From NCBI GenBank assembly GCA_037157565.1, contig JAZHRO010000013.1, forward strand, positions 73,463,501 through 73,527,500: DNA of 64,000 bases, read 5' to 3'. Positions 24,401 through 36,400 of this stretch are shown here, piece by piece. A program made the position numbers and the translations under genes. The stretch is from Thalassia testudinum (lineage: Eukaryota > Streptophyta > Magnoliopsida > Alismatales > Hydrocharitaceae). Within the stretch, counting starts at the first letter, position 1, and each line of letters starts with the position of its first letter. The notes beneath the pieces are model-generated. The model did not search any database. It was not told the DNA's origin and worked only from the letters and a program-made list of their open reading frames with translations.

Positions 24401-27400
24401 CACTTTGATTCCTTTACCGGACTAAAATTCTCTTTATTTTCATACATCTATTTAGTGCTTCAGATCTCTGTGTTCTAAAATGCCTTAATGATCATATTTT
24501 CAAACTCAAAATGTTTGATCATTGATTAATGAATGATCAGATACTTTTTATCCAAGTAAGTGTTTTTAGTACTTCAGATGTCTGATGTTTTTCTTGAGAT
24601 GTTTGCTTTTCTTTTTTTTGCTCCAGCATCGTTTGATCTTGTAAACTTGACAACATATGGCCTATTTTCTCAAATCTAGGAACTTCATGTCTTAGAACTC
24701 TTCTACAGGGCATCGACCAAAAGTAATTTTTGGTTGACCAACCTTATTGTAAGGCGTCGAGTAGGCATTGACTGACTTGGTCTACCTGTTGAAACCTTTT
24801 CTTTTCAGACATCTGAATTATTTCTTTGAGATGTCTCAACTTTGCTCTAAAGACATCTCTTCCTAATTCAAACGTTGGCTGCAGTTACTGGAATCTTTCA
24901 AGCGTTACAGTATTTGAATTTCAAATGTCTGACTTTTCCTTAGGATGTCTTCAATTTGTGTTTTAGATGTCTACTTTGAAAGATGTCTAAACAATGTCTG
25001 AACTTTCACTCAAATGTTGAGTATCCATTTTACCTTAATTTTTTCATTCAAATTCAAATTCAAGTGCCTAAATCTTATCTCCTACATCAACAAATACACA
25101 CCTTAGGTTGCCTTTAGCATATACTGTGAGCATAGAAATATTCCAGTGCTAAATTCCTTTAAATCTCTCTTTCTAGTGCTCTTATGCTCCATTGTAGTCT
25201 TTGCAACTTCTTGAGAGCATTCCAACTCTCTACTCTGATTCTCTGCTTCTCATAGATTTACAAGGGGAGTATTCTTAGCCTATTATTCATTCTATATTAT
25301 TAGTTATAAAATATAAATAAGTTGGAATAGACAAAAGTATCAGAGCATAAAATATGAAGTACTTGAGTTTATGTGAAAACCCCGCTCACGAAAAGCAGAT
25401 AGAAAATTACGAGAGAAGTGCTCCTATGGGTGTGATATCTTTGTATTTTTCTCAAGAAACAAATGGAGGTACAACAACCTATTCATTGGCTACTACATGC
25501 CACACAAAGTCTCACTCCACTATGTGGGATCAAACTCACATATAGTTGGATCTCATACTTTCAATTTCCCAACTACAACATACACTTTTCAACACTCTCC
25601 CTCGAGCTAGAGCATGGAATACTCAGTTTGTACAACATAAACCCTTACTCTCACAAATGGAATACAACACTCAACTGGTGCAATTAAGTCATAGCTCTCC
25701 TCCAGGCGAATGATGACAGCTACATTGTCATTCTTCCTTGTAGGCGGGGTGTGCTAATGACGACATATTAGCATATGCTGAAGTTTGGTAGATAAAGTGT
25801 TGAAGTTGGCTCTGATTGGTCTCTCTCCTAGAAACCTCAACTGGTGTTGGTGCTTTATCCATTGGAGATCTCAGAAATGGGTCTCTCCCATGGAGACCTC
25901 GAGATTGGGCCTTTTCCACATGGAAACTCAAAGCTGGTCTCTCTTCTGGAGACCTCGAGAATGGCCTCTCTTATACGAGAACTCAAAGTAGGCCTCTCCC
26001 ATGGAGACCTTGAAATTGGCCTCTTCCATAGGGACTAGATAGGTGTTCCTCTCATATAGGGACCAATCGAGAGTTTCACTTGTGGGGACCTTGAATAAAG
26101 TCATGGGGTTCACACTAGGCTCTCACTTACACTCACCCTTTCTCCTATACTCGTATGGAAGAAAAAATAACATAGAGAAGACAAAATAGAAAAGAAATCA
26201 AACAAAGAGCTTCTCTTTTGATCATAATCATTATTTTTTCCCCCTTTCCTTTCTTCCTTTTTGTTTTTTCTTCCGATTTTTTTTCTTGATATCTTTCTTC
26301 TTTTTTTTCTTCTTTTTTTTTCTTCTATTTTTTTCCTCTATATTTTTCTCCTTTTTTTGTACATTTTTTGTTCCTGCATGTTCTTAGCAATACTAGAAAG
26401 AAGCCTAATATGAGCCTTAATAGAATAGATTGAAATAGAGGAGCAAATTAATAAAAAGATCAAAAAATATCTCAAAGGGTTCAAAGAAAACCAAAACATA
26501 CGGTGCTTGTCATTGCGTCTCCTTCTCTGGCTTCATTGCTGCTGTGGACGGGAAGATCTCGTGATCTCGTGAGGATCATGATCGGCGCTCCAATCTCGCC
26601 TTCATTGTCAGCTTCATCTTTGCTGCTGAAGTGAGGATCTTGTAGCTTACGCCATCATCTTCGTTATCTCCATCGCCACTCCATGCACTTTCATCGACTC
26701 CAATGCATCGCTATCGTTAATAGTGAAAATCTTGTCACTGATCTCACGTGCTCCTTCTTCGGCCTTTTCTTTGTTCTTGTTGTTGCTATCTAAGCTTGCT
26801 ACCCTCTCTCAACCATAAGGCAACGTCGCCACTTGCAACGCCATCGCCCTCCTTGAGAAACACCGCTTAGGTGCTGCGCTAGTGTTTTAGCACCCTTGTA
26901 GTGTTGCCCGGAGGGTTGATCTTGACCCCCTAGCACTACCAAGAACTACTTGGGCTTTCCATGACGCTGTAGTAGCACTGACTGCACTTCTCGAGCATCT
27001 CTAGTTGTAACGACCCAGTTCCCGAGTCCCTACGAGACACGAGAATCGGACCGACTCGACTAATCCCAAGACCTAGTCGTCCAACGAGGAAGTAACCAAA
27101 AGAGCAGTAAAATAAACCACATTCAGCATGAATATAACTAACAGTAAGAAAGTACATCAGTAAGGAAAGAAACTACTACAGTATATACCACCACAACAGT
27201 AGAACAACATTTATCATATAACATGAACTGCAGGTAAAGAAAAGTACAGCGGAAACAAGAACTACTCACTATAACGGAAACAAAGAGGTACAAAAGACAG
27301 TGGTAACTCTACTAGACCCTACTTGGCCCAGCGTCCTCTGCAGCCGCTGACCCTGGCTGCTCAGCACCTGGTCCTGAAAAAGGTAACGAGTGTAACACGT

Positions 27401-30400
27401 CAGCAAAACGCTGAGTAGAGTGGCAACTAAAACTAAAGACAACAGTAGAGTGTACAGTAGCTGTTATGTTTTATTACTTTCTTTATTCACATCTTTCAAT
27501 TGTCTCACTATTTCATTTATTCCTCAGATCTCTTACTTAATCTCGAATGTTCCTCGTGGGAACGATCTTGATTGCAGTCTTTTCCAAAAAGTACAAGTAG
27601 CACGTGGTGCTCTCCTGGCTGGGAGAGTCCCCCGTGGTGATCCTACCATCAGTCAACCACCCCAGGGTCACTGACAGACGTAACGGTGACTACGGCACGC
27701 GCGATAAACGCACAGGTAGCTAACCCGTACTAGCACGCGGTCAGTCGTTTCCATTAACGGGTGCGCTCAAAGCACAGCACGGAACCAGTCCAGGGCAGAG
27801 CCCTCTCAGTAACAGGGGTCCAACCCCTCCACAGTAACCAAACCGGGGCCTTGCCCCTCCACAGTTCGCGCACCCTCGCATGACTACCCTGGTTTGCCCC
27901 AGCGGGCCTAACAAGTCCGTGTGGGAGGCTAGCAGAACCCCGGGGCCCGTGGGGTAGCTAGTACCTCCCTACACTAGTAGCTCTCCTCGGTACTACGTAC
28001 GCGAGGGCCAGCAAGTCGGTACAGAGTGGCCAGTCCTAACCCCGGGTCCTTGGGGCGGTTGGCTCCGCTTTGCACTAAACAGGGGGACAATCGCTCTCCT
28101 TGGTACTCCGTACTCAAGGGCCAGCTCACTTCCCCAAAACTATTCCATTCACTTTCCAGGAGTTCTACTCCTACTTCCCCGTAGGGTTCCATCCTTTTTA
28201 CTCAAACATCCAGGTTTCACTTTCCAGTTTCACATTCTTACAATCCATGTTCTCAACCACGTTATCTATTCACAACAGGCAGCTGTTAATTCAAATTACA
28301 GGTAGCTTTATATCTCTTTCCATTTCCCAAGACTGCAGTATTATACATTCCACTAGTTTTCCCATCCTAGGATTCATGCCATATCCTAGGATCTATCATA
28401 CAATCTAATTTTCCAGTCCTAGGATTCATGCAACACCTAGGAGCTATCATTCCATCTATTTCTCATTCCTAGGATTCATGCAATGTCCTAGGTTCTATTT
28501 ATGGCTTCATAATTTAACAGATTTTATTAATAACTTAAAGCCACTCTACCAGGTACAATGGGAGTAATGGGGGCGTGATCGGGAATCCCGCGTGCCTCCG
28601 CGACTCCCAAGACTGCAACTGAACGAGGTCCTATCACAAGGATCAAACACAGGGAGAGTCTCAAAACAGTGTATAGCTACTGTAGACGGGTAGAGGAATT
28701 AATTATGAAAGGAACGCAACTCGAATCGCGGAAAACGGAACCCGAACGGGCCCTAAACGGGTCAAAAACGACGACACTGTGCAAAATCAGACGTCTAGAA
28801 CTTCCTCCAGACGTCTTAAAAGTGGATCAGAAAATTACCTGTTTAGCGTGGTTTCCCAGACGTCCAGAAGTCTGCGGGGACGTCTGGCCTAGCTCCCAGA
28901 CGTCCGATGGTCACCCCGGACGTCTGGAGGTCGCTCCCGCCGTCTGGTACAACAGCCAGACGTCTGATTCGCGTTGGATGGCGAATCACCGAACCTGCGC
29001 ACACCCATCTCCCTCCCTCAGTACAGTCAGTTGACAGGAAGGAAGAAGACGGAAAACTCACCTTTCAGACGACTGGAAGATCTACCAGACGTCTCCCTCG
29101 CCGTCTGGCTATCAACCCAGATGTTTGATTCTGGAAATTTTTTCCAGAACAGGGCACCACCCGGCTTCCGCTCGCGACGTCGCCTGCGTCGCGAGCGGAA
29201 GCCGGGTGGTGCCCTGTTCTGGAAAAAATTTCCAGAATCAGACGTCTGGGTCGCGTCGCACCTCGCGTGCCTGCTGCTCAGACCACAGCAGTCGCCCCCT
29301 CCGCGTCGCTCCGCGCCCCCTGTGCCCTCCGTCGCCCGGCCCTAGCGGCCCCGCCGAGCTCGCCCGCACGGCAGAGCGCCGCTCTCGCACGCAGCACCTC
29401 CCCCGCGCTCACTGCGGCCGCCGCTGCCGCCCTCGCGCTCACTCTCGCGCTTTGGCTGAAGGAGAAGAGAAAGGAGACGGTGGTGACGGAGTGAGGGGAG
29501 GCGTGCCCTTTTAAGGCCGCACGGAGAGGAGAGAGAAGGATTCACGGCAGGGGAATCTGCAGCTGCAGGAGGAAGGAAAGGCGAATATGCGGTCTGCGTG
29601 CTCAGGCGCGCAGACGACTCGTGGGTGTCGAAAATAACGGATTTCCAGACGTTTGGAAACGATCCTAGACGTCTGGTCAGATGTCTGGACCACCTCCCAG
29701 ACGTCTTAAAAGGCGTCTGGGGCACCCGTTCATTACACTAGTGCTTCCTTGAGTGCTGCTAGGGCAACCCAAGCACCGCTAATGTTCTGCAGCTTTGTCT
29801 GAAGGCTGTAGTGGTGGGCTTCTAGATTTCACTACCTTCATCATCGAATTCACGTGCTTCTCTTCTCCTTCGACCCTTCTCTACCGTGGAGTCGATGTGG
29901 ATGCTCCTCCTTGTTGAATGAACAATGAAAATAATAACTTCGGAATAAATGATATTCCTAAAAGGATCTTCAATCGTAAACGGGATGGAACCCAAGATTA
30001 AACTACTCTGATACAAAGTTATAAAATATAAATAAACGGAAACGAATAAAAATATCAAAGCATAAAATGTGGAAACTTCATATTCTGGTTGGACGACTGG
30101 TTGGGAGGGGGACTACTTTGTGATAGGTTCCTTAGACTTTTCCCTAGAGTGGTTGATGAGGAGACAGGGTCAGGGATTGCTAGAGAGGAGCCTGTTGCCC
30201 GGAGATTGGAGATGCGCTATCAGACAGAAGCTGTGAGGAGTTGCAAGAGTTGCTAGGGACCCTAGAAGGTTGGGGGTTGGAACTTGGAATAAGATAGGGA
30301 TAGCCTGTTTTGGGATGATGGTGATTTCTCAGTGCAGAAGGCGTACTACAGACTTTCACGGATTGATTAATCGGTTGAGGTTGATATGGCATGGGATTGC

Positions 30401-33400
30401 AGGCTCCTTTAGGCGATGGATTGTCTGCCTAAAATCAGATTCTTTGCCTGGTCACTCAGGAGGACACGTCTGATCACCAAGGTTAGGAGGGTGAGATGGA
30501 CGCTAGGGATGGACACCACCTATCAGATGTGTGGTACCGGAGAGGAGGTTGATTTGCACCTTTTCTTCAATTGCGACTTGGCTAGGTAGATATGGAGCTG
30601 GGTTGGTCCTACGTGGATTGATGCTTTTGATATGGAGGGCTTTTGGTCCAGTTTTCGCGGGAGTAGCACTGCGTTTGGTGGGCATGTCTTCAGATCGAGA
30701 AAGGATAGAGCTAGGGTCCTGGCGATCTTGTGGGGGATATGGCTGGGGAGGAATGGAGTAGTATTCAGGGGGGGATAGGCCTTACGTGGAGAACTTTGTT
30801 GCCTTAAACTCCTCCTAGCTTGTATTTTGGGAAGCTGCGCGCTGATGTAACTATCTTGTTTGGCCTTGGGGCCTGATAATACATTTTTTGTGTGGGAACT
30901 TTATGATCTCCACCCTCTTCCCTTTCAAAAAAAATGAAATGTGGAAACTCGACTCATGAAAAGCAGGGAGAAAACTACGGGAGAAGCACCCTTATGGGCA
31001 TGATATCTTTGTATTCTTCCAAAGAAATAAATGGGGGTACAACAAACTATTTATAGGTCACTATCCACCACATGAAGTCTCACTCCATTATGTAGGACTA
31101 AACTCACATGTAATTGGATCTTACGCATCCAATTACCTAGCTACAAAAGTTGCCTCTTAACATTATTCAAGGCTCTTAGGAATTTTATTATTCTACTTTT
31201 ATTAGTTTGTTTAGGTACCTGATTTGAAGGTTTCTTGTTTTCTCTTAGTAGTGGGGTAAAACTCTCCTTGGGGTTTGTCCAGGAGAAGGGAATGGTATTT
31301 TGAGGAACACCACCCTCGGATTAATGGTGTGGCTTAGTGATTCCTATTTGATTTGGGGGAAAAATTTTTAATTGGGAGATTAGGTAGAGGTTTTTTCCCG
31401 CAAGGGTTTCCTCCGTAAATCCTTGTGTTATTTTTGTGTGATTGATTGTATATGGTTTATATTTAATTTCATTGCACAATTCAACCCCCTTCTTGTGCCG
31501 TGAACATATCTGACTTGGACCTTCCTATTGCTCATTGGAAGGCCTAGTGGTCCTGTGCCCAATATTTTCTTTCACAACATATGCCCTTTACCAGATTACT
31601 TGCTACTGCTCGCTTGTTTTCTCTTGCTGTGGATGGTCACTAGGTTCCTCGAAGTCACATTGAGGCATTAGAGGACTCTATCTAGATAGCGGCAATATAG
31701 GAGGAAATGGATGCTCTCCAGTTCCAGGGTACATGGGACTTGGTTAACCTACCCCCAGGTGCCACTGTTGTGGGATGTAGGTGGGTGTTTACTCTCAAAT
31801 ATCTCCTAGATGGTTCAGTTGAAAGATATAAGGCCCGACTTGTGGTAAAGGGGTACACTCAAACCTTTAGGGGCGATTACCTTGAGACCTTCTCACCAGT
31901 GACAGGGTTGAATTTTGTTCGGATTATGCTTTCTCTAGCTATTAACTTGGATTGGTATGTCTTCCAACTTGACATTAAAAATGCTTCTTTATGAGGATCA
32001 TTATTAAGAAGTCTGCATGTAGTTTGGTGATCACTTTATGTATGCGATCACAAGTTAGCTAGATTTGTACTCATTGTCTATGTAGATGATATTTTATTTA
32101 CACGAAGTAACAAGGGAGGCATTGAGTCTACAAAGGCATTTCTGCATACCTAATTTGTCACTGTTGGTGTATTTTAGCTTATTTTGTTCCGTCTTATTGT
32201 GAGGGCTATAATAGTCCTTGTTCCTCAGGGACATTCATGTACTTTTGGCCCTTTGGTCCCTCTATATATAAAGAAGCGTAGGGTTTCTAATAAACTTGAA
32301 CTCTTTCAATCAACTTGGTATTAGAGCACTGGTCCTAGATTGTGGCTCTAGGTATCCCACCCCTCAAGGCCTCATAAACCCTAACACCCAAATTCCGTTC
32401 TCTCTTCTCCTTCCTTGGCGGCGACGGCGACGCTCTTTAGCGGTCGGAGCCGCATGCAGGTGCCCTAACGGCTGGAGGTGGCACCCCTGTGCCCTTGTTT
32501 AGCCTTGCAACGACGTTGAAGAGGCGCCAAGCCTCTTGAGCCATCACGCGGCCACACGCAGGAGCCTTAGCAGCTGAAGGAGGCACCGTTCCGACTTAAT
32601 TCAGCCCTCGCGATGGGGTTGTTGCAGTGCAGAAGCTCTTGAACCATTGAGCGAAGCTCCGGCGAGGCCCTAGCGACTGGAGGCAACAGTGTTGCGGCTT
32701 GATTCAGCCCTTACAACGGGGTTGTAGCAGCACGTAACTTCCACCACCACCCAACGGCGCTCCGACGAGGGTCAATAGATCCAGCGCGGCGCTCGTGACC
32801 CTATATAGGGGCTGCTGTCGGCACTGCAGGTCCTAGCGGCTGCAGTGACGTTTTGTAGCAGGCTTTAGTGCTGCCATCCAACCTTTGTCGGTGTCACGGT
32901 GGCTGCCTGAGGTCGCTATCGGTGGAGATCAGGCAGCGCAACCACTGAGCAATCACCTGCTGCATCTGTGAGGGGCATATTGCCTTGATCTTGAGATTGC
33001 AGTCGGTTCGAGTTGCTAGAAGGGGGGCTAGATCTATTCACGGCCTCCTTGGGTGTTCTCCTTGCACCTAAGTGAGGCTACCACCTGTCCAAGGAAGCCT
33101 CCTAGCAGCTATGCAGATCTGAATCTGCTGGATTTTCGGATTATTTGATGATCTCTTGGTCTTAGACACGTGAGGCTTCCGGATTGTGGAGGTGGCTTTA
33201 GATGATCAATCTGAGGTGTCTTCGAGCTCTATTTCGGACACCGGGGTACTCAAGAACCCATTATTTGGTCCAATTGTTAAGTTGGATGAGACCAACTACC
33301 CGCGGTGGTCCCAGACCTTTCTTATGACTGTTAGGGGTCATAAAAAAAGTCATATACTTATCGATCCAGAGCCTGAGAACAAGACTGGCACAAATGCCAA

Positions 33401-36400
33401 CTGGGGTAGTGATAATGCCATGGTTTGTGCATGGCTGATGCAGACAGTTATTCCCAGAATAGGAGATGAGATCATGTATTATACTACAGTGAAGGAGATG
33501 TGGGAGTCATTGCGTGATACTTATTCACATGCCAAGAACTCCGCACGGATTTTTCAGGTCTTTTACGATCTCTTCTACCTACGTCAGGAGGGGCGCATGC
33601 TGTCACAATATTACTCTCTTATGAAGGGTATGCTGGAGAGGCACTACTACCTGCCAGGGTGTGCCTGCGAGCCCTGGAGGAGTTTCAGGAGACAGTTGAC
33701 TGTCTCTCTTTTCTTGGCTGGCTTTGGACCTGAATATGCTGCAGCCAGATATCAGATTCTTATTGCTCCCGAGCTTCCTACCCTGGAGGAAGCATATGCA
33801 GGCTCAACAGAGTTATAGTGCGTTACCCTACTGCTGATTCTACTGCTCAGTTGTCCGCGTTGGCCGTGATCCCTAGACGTGGCAGGGGTACTTATCCTGC
33901 ACGTGGTCGTGGACGTGGATGCTCTTCTGGTAAGCAGAATAGAACTCCGTGTACTTACTATGGTAGACTTGGTCACTTTGAGGCTACATGTTGGCAGAAG
34001 CATGGTAGACCACCGGTGGCCAATCAGGCAGCTGAAGTCCCAAATTCAGCTCTTACTACCCCTGATGTTAGCTCATTGAGTACCGAGATTGAAACTCTGC
34101 GGCAGCAGATTGCTCTTTTGACTCAGGCTTCCGCCTCCCAGACTCTTGACATTGTAGCTATGGCTACGTCTTCAGAGGCTCCTACGATTGGTATGTCATC
34201 CCTTTCGTCTTCTGGTGAGTGGTTGATTGACTCTGGTGCATCCAAGAACTTATGTGGCGATAGAGGTTCTTTCTCCCAGCTTGCACTTGTTATACCTGCC
34301 AGGATAGTATAGGTGGTTGATGGAAGACACTCGCCACTTGTTGGCAAGGGAGATATGTCTTTATCTCCTACCTTGAGGCTTGCAGATGTTTATTATGTGC
34401 CTGATTTTCCATTGAGTTTATTATTGGTTAGCAGTATCACCAGAGATTTGAATTACCGAGCTATTTTTGATGCGTCCTTTTATGTCTTGTAGGACAAATT
34501 CACTGGGAAGACGATTGGTGGAGGGCGTGAGGAACATGGGGTGTACCGTCTAAGCCGTACTACTTTTGCTGCTTCTGCTACTCAGGGTCTTGCTTCTGCT
34601 GGATCTCCACTCTAGTGGCACCATCGCCTTGGCCATTTACCAATTCATTGCCTCAGACGTGTTCTTTCGCATATCCCTTCCATTACTGCTTTCACCTGTG
34701 ATGCTTGTCAGCTTGGCAAGCACCATAGGACTAGTTTCTCCAACTCTTCTTCTGTTACATGTGTTGCCGCATTTGACCTGGTTCATATGGATGTGTGGGA
34801 TCCCAGTTGTACTCCTGATCGATTTGGGAACAAATATTATCTTGTTTTAGTTGATGATTTTTCTCATGTTACTCGGATGTTTCTCTTAAAGAATTAGTCT
34901 GATGTGGGGCAACTTATTGAAAACTTTGTCAAGTAAATAAAAAATCAGCATTTGTGTTTGGTGAAGTGCTTTCGTTCTGATAATGCCTTGGAGTTTTGTA
35001 CTACGCATTTGCGCACTTTTTTTTTTTCTAGTTGTGACATTATTCATGAAACTACCTGTCCTCATACCTCTCAGCAAAATAGTGTTACTGAGAGGAAACA
35101 TCGGCATATTCTTGATGTTGCCCGCACCTTATTGATTCATCATTCGGTCCCGTCTCTTTACTGGGGTGATGCTGTTTTAACTGCATATTTTTTGATAAAT
35201 CGAATGCCCAATGTTGCGTTACATGAACGGATTCCTCTTTAGGTCATGTATCCTGATTGCCTCCTGTTTCACGTCACCCCTCGGACTTTTGGTTGTGTTG
35301 CCTTTGTTCATTTGTTGGGATCGGGTCGGGATAAACTTGCACCGAGAGTAGTTAAATATGTTTTTCTAGGGTATACCCAGACACAAAAGGGGTATCGTTG
35401 TTTTGATCCGCTTACCTCTCGACATTGTATTTCTGTGGATGTTACCTTTCATGAGGCTATACCTTTCTTTTCTATGACGACTGTTGAAATGCCTCCTGAG
35501 GGCAATATGACACCTATGCCATATACACCTATTCGCTTTGGGAGCTTCCATGAGGTTCTTGTACCTACTAGACCACTACTACCACATGCTAGGCATCCCT
35601 TTCATGCCTGACGGATCCACTCTAGACATATGTTCGCCCCCATACTACCTTTCAGGGACTGTCACCCTTGCCTTCACCATCGGCTTCTCAGGTGAGTCCT
35701 TTAGATATTGACGTATCTTTGCCATGTGATGGTCACAGGGGTAGGACATGTGATGTGCCAGGCAATGATCTTGATATTCCAATAGCTATTCGGAAACAAC
35801 CACAGACCTGCACTACTTATTCTACGGTAGGGGCACTTGCTGCTGATAGTTTATCTCCTGGATTTGCTGGGTTTACACAAGCATTAGCTACTACGCAGAT
35901 TCCAACCACTTACCGTGAGGCCATGCTTGATCCAAAATGGCGGACAACCATGGAGGACGAGATGGTCGCTCTTCGAGGTTGTGGGGCTTGGGAGCTAACC
36001 CCACTTCTTGATGGTGCTGCAGTTGTTGGTTGCCGGTGGGCATTTACTGTGAAGTTTAATCCTGATGGTAGTATTGCTCGGTATAAAGCTTGCCTCGTGG
36101 CAAAGGGGTTCACCTAGACTTATGGGGTTGATTTCTTTGACACCTTCTCACTAGTTGCCAGGCTTCCTACCGTTCGGGTCTTGGTTGCAGTGGCAGTTCA
36201 GCTGGATTGGCCCTTGTATCAACTAGATGTCAAGAATGCATTCTTTTACGGCGATCTCTAAGAGGAAGTCTATATGCTGCAGCCATCTGGCTTTGAGAGA
36301 AAGGGGGAGTGTATATGCCGGTTATGGAAGGCTATATATGGCCTAAAACAGAGTCCCAGAGCTTGGTTTCAGAGGTTGTCACAAGTTGTTGAAGCAGCTG

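Larger units (their letters stand above)
27006..29737. mobile_element. Large solo LTR, probably Gypsy-type
   Basis: 2732 bp bounded by TGTAACGACCC and CATTACA (TGTAA/TTACA inverted ends) and flanked by a perfect TSD, CTAGT (27001-27005 and 29738-29742). There is no reverse transcriptase, integrase or second LTR between the TSD copies, so it is read as a solo LTR. The TGTAACG(A/C)CC terminus and length fit plant Ty3/Gypsy (Tekay-like) LTRs as remembered. It is far more GC-rich than its surroundings, especially 27650-28110 and 28750-29530. Direction is uncertain because the termini are nearly palindromic. It lies inside element D. Confidence 0.78.
25302..31162 (-). mobile_element. Element D: minus-strand copy of non-autonomous LTR family X
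   Basis: Perfect TSD TTATT (25297-25301 and 31163-31167). On the - strand the 5' LTR runs from 31162 to 30017 (274 bp without the LINE) and the 3' LTR from 25594 to 25302 (293 bp). LTRs begin TGTTGAAAAG or TGTTAAGAGG and end TTTTATAACT. The primer-site variant TGTATCAGAGTAG follows the 5' LTR (30015 downward). The purine tract GCTCGAGGGAGAG precedes the 3' LTR. Without the nested insertions the element is about 2.26 kb, close to one unit of the 11419 array. The interior has the GAGAGGCC-type array and no gag-pol. Confidence 0.82.
23919..31506 (+). mobile_element. SIRE-like Copia solo LTR C, interrupted by element D
   Basis: The ends TGTTGCTGATAAAC and GTGAACA lie between GATCT (23914-23918) and TATCT (31507-31511), a TSD with one change. 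Without D it is about 1.72 kb and carries no gag-pol or second LTR, so it is read as a solo LTR left by recombination. The start (TTTTGATGATAACAAAA at about 23945) and the end (TTCAACCCCC at about 31480) are typical of SIRE/Maximus-group LTRs as remembered. Both edges rejoin the Copia A frame: the A protein passes from FADG to SDLDLPIAH across the insertion. Confidence 0.75.

Noticed and set aside
29125..29514. 129-codon + strand frame and overlapping frames at 28669-29494
   Set aside because: All lie inside the GC-rich solo LTR and across the hairpin. High GC lowers stop frequency, the frames overlap each other in several registers, and none resembles a known protein.
29342..29725. 127-codon - strand frame, Arg/Gly-rich end
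   Set aside because: Shadow of the same GC-rich LTR sequence.
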